The position numbers and the translations under genes were made by a program. From Adenanthera pavonina (Eukaryota; Streptophyta; Magnoliopsida; Fabales; Fabaceae), in the NCBI GenBank assembly GCA_026686845.1, contig JAIVEN010000012.1, forward strand, positions 25,298,501-25,362,500: 64,000 bases of DNA. The letters run 5' to 3'. Positions 10,807-22,800 of the stretch are shown piece by piece. The stretch's first letter is position 1; every line of letters begins with the position of its first letter. The notes below the pieces were generated by a model. It was not told where the DNA came from. It made no database searches and was given only the letters and a program-made list of their open reading frames with translations.

Positions 10807-13687
10807 ATGGCAATGGCGACAAGCTCCATCTCTGCAAATGCTATAAAGGGAAGCGCTACAATGCTCTCGCTTTCTTCCTTATGGAGAAGTAGGGCTCATC
10901 GCTCCCTTTCTACCTTCCCAACTCGCTCCTCCCTCTTTTCTCATTCCAAATTCTCCATTTCCTCCATCTCAGTATCTGCACCCTCATCACCATCTCAAGG
11001 AGGAGGAAGAATACCGTCTGCCTTCACTTCGTTTTGCACGGCTTCTACAAATGAGGTAGTGACGGAATCCATCGCGACCACTCCCGATGATGCTTCTGGT
11101 AGCGGGGAGCTCAATGTTAAGGACTCAGCCGGCTTGCTTGACATAAGGGTTGGGCAAATTCTCAGGGCGTGGAAACACGAGGAGGCTGATTCTCTTTATG
11201 TGGAAGAGGTCGATATTGGGGAGCCAGAGCCCAGAATTATATGCAGTGGCCTTGTCAACTACATACCTCTCGAACACCTTCAGGTGATTTACTCGAATTC
11301 AGCTTGATTAATTTCGGCATTTTGCTGTGGTATTTGCAGTTCTTTCGAGGGACTTTTTAAGCAATTTCTATATGGGGTTTAATTACTGAGGCTTTACAAC
11401 TCCCATTCATATTTTGATTAATGAGCAATTCTTGTTTAAAGTTGATACTTCGGCAATAGAAAAAATAATACTTTGATGCATGCTAAATGTATTTGGTGGG
11501 TGCCTTTCTAATTTCTCTACACTGGAAAAATGGGATTTGATCTGACATTCCTACAAGTGTAATAAAGGAATTAACAAGACATATGAATGAGAAAATATAT
11601 ATATCAAGATTCATTTATGTTTTTGAAGTTTTAATAATAATGAAAAAACTGTGAGATGCATCATGCATTGTTCTTCCATGTGAATTTGTCTTCTTGGATT
11701 TAGTAAGGTCCTACTGAGAAGAACAATTAGTTTCTACCTTAACTTTCATGGCGGGTCACTTGTTTCTTATTGAAATAAGATTTTTTCGGCAAGACACTTT
11801 ATGTTCTGCAAATAATGTATGTATTGATAAGATTACATAGACAGAATTTTTTTGTGCTGGAGTAACTGTTTTTAAATATAAAATGAGGTTGCAGAAATGG
11901 ATTTGAGGTTGTGCTTTTAGTATCATGGTTGTATGACTTTGTTCAACATAATAAATAATTCACGTATGCAGGGCAAAAAGGTTATTGTTCTTTCCAATCT
12001 GAAGCCAAGGAACATGCGTGGTGTCAAGTCTTCTGGAATGCTTATGGCTGCTTCTGATGCAAAGCATGAGAATGTTGAACTTCTCTTTCCTCCTGAGGAA
12101 GCTGCCCCTGGGGAAAGAATATGGTTTGGATCAGAAGATGAAAAGGAAAATCAACCTGCTGCTGCCACTCCTAACCAGGCAATAGCTCTACTTGAATAAT
12201 TATACGATAGCTTTATCAAATGCAGAGAAGTTCTAGAATTTAGGGCGGTGATTTTTTTTTGTTGCTCAAAACTTGGGGTTAAGTTTACTCTTGTCAGTTA
12301 TGGACAACTTTTGTTGAGATACCTCACCGTATTTGTGTCCAAGAATAGTTCTCACTTTTTGCGTAATAGAAAAGGAACTAGTAGCACCAAAACTTTAGTA
12401 ACAGCTAGTGATGAAGAAGGCAATCTTTCTTTTAAACTCATTAAGGTTCTGAAAAATATCTTAATAATGGGTACAAGTATGCTTCTGCTATCTTGAAGAC
12501 TATTAGATGGGTGATAACTTGGATTTATAAAAGATTAGAATTTTTTTAATTACCAGAAAAAGATTATATTTTTTTTCTTTTTCTGCGGTGACAATAAAGA
12601 TTAGAATTTTTAAGGTCGATAGGAGCACGTTTGGAATTTAAATTAGGAAGTACGGCCACAGTGAAAGGAAAGGTAGCAAGAAGGAATAGCCTGGATCTTT
12701 AATATGCTATAATTTTTCACTGGGATTAAGCAGATTCTTTTTTTTTTTTTTTGTTCTTTCTCTGCAGAAACTCTGGATATTAGCTGTTGACCTTTTGTTA
12801 TTTTTTTTTCTACAGACACTCATAGAACATTACCTGATACTGAATGCTTTTCACATTTTTTCTTTTGTACTTCCTCATTGTGTTAGATATGATGCTTGCA
12901 TTCGTATTCTTTGTCATTTTACATATTGGGAGATTTTTTCTATTTAATCACTGAATTTTATTGTTCAATGAACCTCTCTTTCTGGGTTGCAGTGATAAAA
13001 TGAGATCTGTAACCATTTGGAAGTGGTCTTGATAAGGCCACAAAGAATTCAGTCTTACACTAGAGTTTAGGAATGGAGATATGGAAATCTGAATAACAAG
13101 GGAGCGAAGAAAGAAATTAGTAACATCAATTCCATTGAATGAATTTTTGGCATGGACTAACATAGGCATAAAAATTAAGAATTCAAAAGAAAGTGACAGA
13201 TATAATCTTGGAGTATGTTATGAAGGAAAATGTACCATGTGACCTGAGGGCAGGGTATCTGCTAAGCAAATCTGCTTATGCATTTACTTTGAGACACAAT
13301 AATTGTTTGATCTTTTTTTATGATTTTTGGTCAGCGTTTTATCTATTGGAGGGCTTCATTAGCATTAAACCGTATTTGGTTCTGAATGAGGCCCCCAATG
13401 GTAACCTATCATTGGGCTTGTATCTCTCCTACTCCTGCAAAGTATTCATTTGAAAGAAATTAAAAATTGATCGTTGCTCTGAAAATTTTCAGCATGGTTG
13501 ATCCTTATTCTAAAACATCTATACGTTTCATCTATATCTATAGATTCAAAAAAAGAAGACCTGGGAATTGGTGCAGCCTCATCTTAAGACAGATGCTTCA
13601 TGTATAGCAATGCTTGGGGAGCATGTAATGCGGACATCTGCCGGTGCTGTGGCATGCCAGTCATTGCAGAATGCAAATATTTCCTGA
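10807..13687 (+). CDS. Plastid tRNA-binding OB-fold (EMAPII-like) protein
   Basis: Exons are 10807-11283, 11972-12178 and 13544-13687, giving 275 aa; all junctions are phase 0. Residues 1 to about 80 are rich in Ser, Ala and Arg and lack acidic residues, as in a chloroplast transit peptide. Residues 111-213 form a tRNA_bind OB-fold: LDIRVGQILRAWKHEEADSL, then IICSGLVNYIP, KVIVLSNLKPRNMRG and SSGMLMAAS. The end (KKKTWELVQPHLKTD to QNANIS) is the conserved tail of plant proteins like Arabidopsis At3g59980. Relatives (EMAPII, Arc1p, the MetRS C-terminal domain) bind tRNA and assist aminoacyl-tRNA synthetases; the same role in plastids is an inference. Intron 2 has a GC donor (CAG|GCAATA at 12179) with a normal AG acceptor. 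A second in-frame Met at codon 3 is an alternative start. The MULE lies directly upstream. Confidence 0.93.
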
Positions 13688-16259
13688 TTCTGTTGGGAAT
13701 CTCATATATTAGTTGGTCAAGCACTGCTCATTGATATGCAGTTATTTCTCACTGTGCAATTTTGCTTGATGTGTGAAAGTTCTTTTTGTCTGTACTTTAA
13801 TATGAATATGTTTCATGGTTAATAAGGAACTTTACCATTTCTTTGGAAAATATGGCAAATGAACTCTATACATGCTCTCAAATTATACAGAGTTTTGGAA
13901 ATATACTGGATTTCATTCACTTCTGAGTTTTTAACAAGTTTGGGAGCAAGCAGTTTGATTCATCTGAGACTTGCGAATCAAGAGAGTAGCAAGAAGGAAG
14001 TATAGATGGCACCACCAGAGAAAGAATAATGTTGCAATGAGGCAAACAAACAGAGATAGGAAATACCCCACATTAGCCAGCTGATTATGCCGTCCCATGA
14101 TCAACCATACTGTCAGAAATCATTGGCAATATGATTTGGCTAGGATTCGACAGGGATTATGTCTTTTGTTATGTGTCATGTCTTGTCTCTTTGTTTTATG
14201 GTTTGTTGCGTTTTATTTTATTTTATTTTTTTTTTTGGGTACAATCTTGCGTTTTATTTTTACTCTGCAGTTTTGTCATGACTTGTATTATATGAGTTTA
14301 CGATGTATTCTGAAGAAGGTAATCAATATCCTGGGGATTTTAGTAGTTTTCTTGATCTAGCCAGAAGGGGATGACTGTATTTTTTTTTTTAATCCTATTT
14401 TTGTATGGCTCTTGCCAGAGCCTTCCAGTTTTTCTTTTAATAAGGTAATCAATAACATGTGGTTTGTTATTGCAGCTAGCAATATGAGTAAACTTTGACA
14501 GGTCAGCCTGTATAGTCCATTAAAATAGGAGGTTAGACTTTGAAAATGAGAGACCGAATAGAAAATGAGCTTTTTAGGCTCGGCTCATGACTGGTCAGTC
14601 CAAGCGGGGGTGATGGGCGACTTGTTTAGTTTTTTTTTTTGTTTAAAATATTAAAAATATATTTTATTAATTAGTAATATATAAATTATAAAATTTAAAT
14701 ATTATGATATTTTTTATAAATAATGGTAATGATTAGTTGTATTAAACTATTAACATAAATAATTATATGAAAAAATTAAAAAGAATAAAAAAATTTTAAA
14801 AAAATAGGGCCTGAGATCTACTTCATATGGGCTTGAGCTTATAAAGTTGAGCCCATTTAGTAAAATGGGCTTTTCATCCCGACTTGTGGTAAACTAGCTC
14901 GTTTTGTCAGCTCTATTTGTAATGGAGTTAGCTCTATATGGGCTGAGGGACCTATTTTGCAAGCGCTATTTATTATGGAGTGAGCTTTGTGCACTTGAAA
15001 GAAAGATATCCTATGCTGGTTTTTGCAGTGATCATGTTGTAATAGACATTCTTTTTCAAGTTTAAATGAATTGGCTTCATGACTCGTCAGGATTAAAATA
15101 GGTTGGATAACTCAGCTTTTAGAGGTACTTGGATAACTCAGCTTTTAGAGGGACTTGCAGACTATTTATCAATCAATAAGCTACACTTACTGGTAACATG
15201 ATTTGAATATAAGATTTTATAAACAATAAGTCATACTCTTACCAATTAAATCAAGCATCATAGAATTATAACAAACACAATGAAGATACTTGTCTTTTGG
15301 GCATTGTTACTGAAGATTTCCAAAAACACAGAAGATTCCTAGGAGTCATTTAATCCGTTGTCATCTTTATAATAATACCTGGACCTTTGTTGACTTAATC
15401 ATGAATCTACTGCCTGCCTTGAAAATATTAGATTATGTGGCTCACCTTTTTTTTTTGGATCCCAAAAAAAATGAAACCTACTACTGGTCTACAATTATGT
15501 GTCTCACTTTATATTGTGACAGGAGAAAAGAGAAAAAAATCATTTACACCAAAAATATAAAGTCATGTTTTAATATTATTCTAATGAGTTAAATACACTG
15601 GTTTGTGAGTTGGAAATCTGACAATTTCTTCCACTGGCATCTTCTTTTTTCAAAAGAATTATTAAATTGTTTCACAAATTACTTTAATTGGGAAAGAAGA
15701 CAAATGAGGATAAAAAAAAAAAACATTCCTCTTACATAACCCCTACTTGAGCATGTCCAAATAGGCTTTCTACCATGCCTAAGTGGGATTCTTTGTGAGA
15801 AATTTTTTTTACGGGGCACTTATTTATCTTTTTCCCTTCAATGTGGCACATTGGCATAATAGAATCATGAAAACTACCTGCTATCCAATAACGAGTCATG
15901 TCAAAGCTTAAGTAAAGGATAAGCTATGTTAGGATCAAAACAGGCAGAAGGATAAAAAAAAAAAGGATAAGCTATGTCTCTTTTTTTTAGTACATATTTT
16001 ATTATTAAAATTAAAATGGATAATTTTTTGTTGCCTAAAAGAATTGATGATTTTTTATTGTAAAAAAAGAATTGATATTTTTTTTGTTGTTTAAAAAAGA
16101 TGCCCATAGAAGAATTTAATCCCAATCCAATAGGCAACTTTTAAAATTCTAATTAATATAAATTTTAGGAGGAATTGTGAAAAAAATCAAAATAAAGAAA
16201 TATTTAAGAAATGAGATAAAAGTTTATCTTATTTTCAATACAAGTTAGAATTTTTTCAA
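13688..16259. other. Intergenic between the OB-fold and NAGLU genes
   Basis: The first several hundred bases are probably 3' flank of the preceding gene. The rest holds the inverted dispersed element at 14505-14930, a 26-bp tandem duplication at about 15104-15156 (GGATAACTCAGCTTTTAGAG twice), and AT-rich text. No gene is supported. Confidence 0.6.
14505..14930 (-). repeat. AT-rich dispersed element, copy 2 (inverted)
   Basis: Reverse-complement relative of 773-1150. It has GGCTCGGCTCATGACT near the left and GCCCATTTAGTAAAATGGGC near the right, around an AT-rich core. The second motif is itself an inverted repeat. Ends are not defined. Confidence 0.5.
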
Positions 16260-16357
16260 ATGAACTTAGAAAATTTCTAAGTTATGATAAAATATTTTGA
16301 CACTAAATGAGAATAGAAAAAATTTCTATCATAACTTTAAAAATTTTTTAAATTCAT
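16260..16357. repeat. Imperfect inverted repeat, ~37-bp arms
   Basis: The left arm near 16260-16296 (ATGAACTTAGAAAATTTCTA, then AGTTATGATA) is complementary, with a few mismatches, to 16319-16357 (TCATAACTTTAAAAATTTTT, then AAATTCAT). It abuts the larger foldback that follows and may belong to the same element. Confidence 0.6.
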
Positions 16358-16620
16358 TAGGCCTTGAAATCAAATTATTTATTAATAAAATTTAGGAAAA
16401 ATGGGGAATAAATACATAAAGAAGAAATAATTGGCATATGATATAAAAGTTTTTCTTATATTCAAGACATGATAAATTTTTAAATTCAATTGAAAAAAAT
16501 TTATCATGTCTTGAATATAAGAAAAATTTTTATATCATATGCCAATTATTTCTTCTTTATGTATTTATTCCCCATTTTTTCTAAATTTTATTAATAAATA
16601 ATTTGATTTCAAGGCCTAAT
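16356..16620. repeat. Long near-perfect foldback, 126-bp arms, 13-base loop
   Basis: The left arm 16356-16481 and right arm 16495-16620 are reverse complements with about two mismatches in 126 bases. The arms start ATTAGGCCTTGAAATC and end GACATGATAAATTTTT. The arms share no similarity with any gene in the window. A transcript would form a long double-stranded hairpin of the kind processed to small RNAs. It is most simply a foldback MITE. It ends 270 bases before the first ATG of the NAGLU gene, so it lies in the promoter or 5' leader. Confidence 0.93.
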
Positions 16621-16890
16621 TTGACTTTTCAGTCAATCCTAGAATCCAAACAATTTTTTTATGTGAAAAAATTAATTTGTCGTATGTGGAAGGTTTAAAA
16701 TCAGGCTGCCGTTTTACCTGTCGTACTGTGTTAAGCAGCGAAGGTGACAACAGTGCAGTCCCCGAACGAGTAGCTGTTGGTCACGGTGCGAAAAGGAAAT
16801 GATTAAATATTAATTAAATTAATTTAATTAATTACTAATAAAATCCAGAAGGATGAGAGAAAAGAAAAGAAGCTCAAACTGGACTGACAG

Positions 16891-19800
16891 ATGATCATGT
16901 TCTTGTGTTCGATTATGCAAAATTCGATCCACTGTAGAAATATGCTCAAGCTTGAGTTTCTTTTTCTGATTCTGATCCCAACGCTCCTACCTGTGGCTTT
17001 CTCTAAACATGAAGCTATAGAAACTCTGCTCCAGCGGTTGGATTCCAAACGGGTACCTGCATCAGGGCAAGAAGCTGCAGCTAGGGATCTTCTGGGAAGA
17101 TTGCTTCCTTCCCATTTATCCAGTTTTGAGTTCAAAATAGTCTCTAAGGTGTTTGCTTTTATTCCTCTTTTAACTTGGTGAATCTTTCGAATTTTATTTT
17201 TGACTTTATGGGCTGGTCAATTGTGCTATGTTTTGGTCCCTAATAAAGATGGGAAAAAGAGGAACCAGCTTATCTCTTGTTTCTCTGCTTGAAAATTTAA
17301 GGGTGGGATGTGGACTTTGAACATGGTTATCGGTATTGAATTTCCTTTTTCTTGGTTTTCTATTTTCTTTTTTGATGTTTTATTTTTAAGTTCTTGACTG
17401 TCTTCTCAATGATGCCCTTTCACTATGCTCTCATTGAAAGCTGAGATGGGTTGTTTCATCTGTCCATCTGGTCAACCTTCAGAATTATCTGTTCTTGATG
17501 GTTCAATAAATGGTATTATAACTATAATATGTTTAGTTACGTGTGGTAAGATGTCCCCTTTGTTTTGTGGTGTGTGTTTGGTTTTTTTGTTGCTTTTTTT
17601 TTTGGGGGGGGGGGTGTTGTTTGGGTTTGGCATGGTGTTAAGAATGAAACCTCATACTTTGGCAGATATTTTATATGATTTTCCATTGCCCTAAGTTGCA
17701 TAGTCTAATACAGTGATCAATGTGGATTTCCAGTGATAGTCATTGAACATGCTAAATTTGTTAGAAGAAGAATTGACTATTCCTACCAGTACTGATTAAC
17801 ATTATCTGTATTACCAAACTATACTTTGCATGTAGCATTTCTATCAAGAACATAAAATATGCTCTCATGCTCTCTCAAATATTCAGGATGCTTGTGGGGG
17901 AGACAGTTGCTTTCTGATAAACAATCACAACCAGTCCAGCCTGAATGGGCCTGAGATTATGTATGTTAGATCTGATTTTCACTCAAGACTATGGTTAATA
18001 TTTCTTGTTTTTCTTCTCTGCAAATTTTAAAATGGTCCGGCTCATTTTCTTTCTGTTCATGAATTTAGACTTGATCCTTGACAATGTCTATGGGACATCT
18101 TAAATTGGTCAACTCCACTAATGAGAAGCAGGAATGGCTGTACAGCTGGATATGATTTTCAAAACTTTAGATCAATATAAAATTTCATTGAATTAAGTTG
18201 AATTTTACTTTTATCTCTTTCAGTTCCATGTATGCTTAGCTGTCTTTCCATTTCTAATGATATTTGTAATTTAACGGACCTTCTGACTTCTTATGGATGT
18301 GTTATATGCTCAATTTTGTCACTAGATAGAATTCAAACAACACACACTACTGAGTACCCCCTCTTACCTGAAGCATATGATTTTGAAATAAACCAAGATT
18401 GCAGCTTAATGAAAATATGCCATGTTGTCACTTTCTTTGAACTTTCATAAACAGCAAGTTTCTCTTGTATTATGCTATATAAACCAAAACTGGAATAAAG
18501 AATATTTTAACATACCATAAGGAAAATGAAAGTTTTTTCGCAATTCCCAGGATTAGGGGAACCACTGCAGTTGAAATTGCATCTGGCCTTCATTGGTATC
18601 TAAAATATTGGTGTGGTGCGCATGTTTCATGGGACAAGACTGGTGGCATCCAGACAGCCTCAATCCCTAAGCCAGGGTTACTACCCCCTTTGAAAGATGA
18701 GGGTCTGATGATTAAACGCCCAGTTCCATGGAACTATTACCAGAATGTTGTGACATCTAGCTGTGAGTACTAAATCTTTGTTTCCTTTTCATGAGAAAAT
18801 ATTGTTCGGTTTTCCTGGTTTTATTCTTTTGGCTATTCCTGATGACCTTTTACATAAAAATATACAGAGAAAAAAGTGAAACTTCATAAGAAGTTAAATT
18901 TCAGACGTTGCTGCATCAATAAATGAGATATCTTGGGTTCACAAAGAAATTGGGAAGCTCCTGGAGCTTTGTTTTTCCCCCCAACTTTTTTTCATCGTAT
19001 GCTAGTTTTAAGAGGATTTCACATCATTCATCTTAGTATTCTTTTCTTTCTCTTGATAGTTTTTTTTCTTTATTAAGAAAAAGGTGATATCCTTATCACT
19101 CGCTCGGCAGATGAAGTCAATATGATAGCTATAGGTTATTATTATTGAATTGTTAATACCTTCGATCACTGAAATTTTATGCTATCTATACATGAGCTTT
19201 CACAAGTGAACATCTCTATCGCATGTTTCCATCTAGCAACAAAGATTAGGAATTTTAACTGATGTAGACAGTAGTAATTATTTGAAGAAGTTGAATTTTT
19301 GACATCTCTAAGTGGGAAAATATGAATTTAGTAGCTCTTGTGCTTGATTTGAAGGGGAAAGTAACTTACCTGATATTCTCATAAAAAATTCCAGCACATT
19401 TTTATCTCCACTAATGTCAGATATGAAGCTACAGACTTACCAAATCATGACCCTAGACCTTCTTTTATCCAAATGTTAGCCCATCTCTTACTACTGCTAC
19501 ATGTTATATTATCAAGTGCGGTGATCTGTTGTTCTGAAGTCTGCCTCCCAACTCCATTATGCTCTTGAAGAAATACTGCATTCTGTCACCGAGAGGAAAA
19601 AAAAAATACTGCATTCTCAGTAGTGATTGACAACTTGACATGCTTTTCTATTGGTAAAAGTATACGTGGAATTAGATTCAAAAGTCATTAGTTTAATTTT
19701 AGTTGGCTCACATATTTGGCATACATTCTGTTCTTTATTCTTGTAAGGTAATATAATATCACAATTTTTAGTTCTTTAGATTCCTATGTTTGGTGGGACT

Positions 19801-22800
19801 GGGAGAGGTGGGAGAAAGAGATAGACTGGATGGCACTTCAGGGAGTAAACCTACCCTTGGCATTTACTGGGCAGGAGGCAATCTGGCAAAAAACTTTTAA
19901 GGTGAAATTGCTGTCTATATGTTTTCTGCTTATATGGATGAAATTTGTTATGAGAAAAAGGAGTTCTTAGTTTAGGACGTCAACTGTGTTGAAATTTGTT
20001 CAAATAAACTAGGGATACTACATTTCAGATTGCTAAATCTCAACATCCAAGTCTATTACAATAAAACTGTGCTTAAAGTAACATTTCATCATGTTTACTA
20101 TTTATTGATAGTTAGATCTTCAAAGCTGTAGTAGTTACACATAATTTTGTTGGCAAATCAGAAAGTCAAGTTCTTATTGACCATATTATCCTATGTACAG
20201 TGCATGTTTTAACTAAGGTTGTCTGCCACTCTGTTTTCATGATTTAGAAAGCATTTCTTTCTAGGTACATCTTTGACCGTCTGAAAAACCCATAATCTAT
20301 GTAGCACCAATATAGGTAAGCATATTGTGTCTGAAATGATACGAGTGCATATGATGGTAATGAGTAATATCAGAATCTTTTCCTGATCAACTATTTATGT
20401 ATTTGGTAAAAAAAAAAAATCAACTATTTATGTATATTAATTTTTGAGAGAATTATAAGCAAGGGCTAACCTGTGCTTCATTTCACATTTTACAAATAGG
20501 ACCCAATTAACTACTAGAACCCTTTGATGAACTGATTAATCAAACTAGTTTCCAATGGATCATTTTTTAAATTAATTACTGCAAGTTTGTTCTTTGTTCT
20601 GATTCTCCTGAGATTTTATTCTAGTTGATGTCATTTATACCTATAAATTACATATATATATATATATATACAGATATATGTTTTCTCTGCTGGCTGCAAT
20701 TTGATTTGTATCTTCTAACTGTAGGATTTTAACATTAGTTCTGAAGATTTAAATAATTTTTTTGGTGGACCTGCTTTCCTTGCTTGGGCTCGCATGGGCA
20801 ATTTACATGGGTAGGTGAAGGTGATATGGAAATTTTGTCTACCTTTCTTTAATTTGTATATACTTTCCAGAACTAGGTCTAGTGAATAGAGTAATCAAGT
20901 GTATCTTGCTCACTATTTTTGTATAACAGTGGAAATTATTCATATATAATATGTAATATAATGGCATACAGTATTCAAAAAATTATAATGTTCACTGGAG
21001 AAAAGGAAAGGGTTAAAGAGTTACTACAGTTTAAGGTTATATAACTGCTCCAATGTTCTTTGGTCCAGTTACTGTCCCATTCCAATGCTAGCTAGAAATG
21101 GCATATTATGCTTTATCTATGAGGATTAGTTGTTCTTTCCTTGTAACCTTTTTTCTTGACTGCAATTTTTATTTTTTTTCTTTCAATTCTTCATTATTTT
21201 TATTATTGAGGTCAGGTGAACTAGCAAATGCATCTATCACTCTGCCCGTTATTCAGTATTCTTCCTCTATCCATATTATAAGTTATGTCCTGGATACCAA
21301 TTCTTTCTGAGTATATAGAATGATTAATGATTGTTATCCATAACATGTGTTTTGATTTTAAATGCACTTATCTTATTATAGGTGGGGTGGGCCTTTATCA
21401 CAAAATTGGCTAGATCAACAATTGGCCTTACAGAAACAGATAATCTCTCGAATGCTGGATTTGGGCATGACTCCAGGTATACTTGCATTTGCATAAAAAT
21501 TTGTTTTCATTTTATGTTTTAGCAGTACATGTACCTAGGATACAACTCCTCCACATTGTGCTGAGTAAATGGGTACCCTGATGGGGTGGGGAATCTTTCC
21601 TCAGAAGCTAACCATTGAGATGAGAGAATTAATACATATAAGTGGACCCCATACATGGCCTAAAATGCATGTACCTAAGATTTGGCTCATTGCAATGAAT
21701 AAAATACAAGTGAGTAACTAACAGTTACCCTAGTGGGGTGGGTAATCCTTCAACAAAAACTAGCTATTGGAGTGAGAAAACGAACCCACTTATGCGCCCT
21801 ATATAGTATTGCCTATGCTACTCAATGTGGGATCCCATACTACTTTGGTCTTTATCAATTGGCTATCCTTGGAGAGCTGGCATCCCAGAGACTATACTTT
21901 GCAACACATCAGTCAGCTAACATGCCAATCAAAACCCTCTGCTAGTGGCCTTTTTTTGAGTCCCTGACTACCAACTCTAATAACATTTAATAGGTATCCA
22001 AGCAGAGGGGGGAACCCTATTCAGAAGAAAGGACCAACTCACTTAAATATCCTATAGAGTGTTCATGCTATACTCAATGTGAGACTAGGCATCTCATACT
22101 ATCTTGGTCTCCATTTGTAACTATTGATGGAAAATTGAGGGAATCAATTTTCACACTTTCATTTCTAGTTATCATGTTTGAACCATTGATAAGAAAGCCA
22201 ACAGTAAGCCACATACACTTTCCTCTTTGAATTTCATCCTCTACTTTAGAGAATCTTTTTCTATATTCCTATTACATATATTTTGTATTTTTTTCTTTGG
22301 TGCATCTAAAGTTAAACAGGGGAATAAGATTTACATCCTCAATTTTCTCTACCACATTTTCTAAATTCAATGCTGAGTATTAATATTGAGCTTATCTTTT
22401 CTAGTGTTGCCATCATTCTCTGGTAATGTTCCAGCTGCTTTGACGAAGATATTTCCCTCAGCAAAAATAACCAGACTTGGTGACTGGTAATGTTCATTAC
22501 TTGGAAATGTCACATAGTTTTTGCTACTGTCATACAGCATGCGTTGTGTCACTTTGTCTGAACTAGATACAGAATTCCATATAAGTAGACTATGTCAAAT
22601 GTATATGAATTTATCATCTGAAGTTTTTCAAATTTTCATTTCTCAAATCTTTTCAGGAACACCGTTGATGGTGACCCTCGTTGGTGTTGTACTTACCTTC
22701 TCAATCCCTCTGATCCTCTATTTGTTAAAATTGGGGAGGCTTTTATCAGGCAACAAATCAAAGGTGTGTCTGATGTCATGGTAGTTAAGAATGTTACACC

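Noticed and set aside
22521..22784. Open frame with hydrophobic stretches in NAGLU intron 7 and exon 8
   Set aside because: A different frame from the spliced GH89 coding sense; intron read-through.
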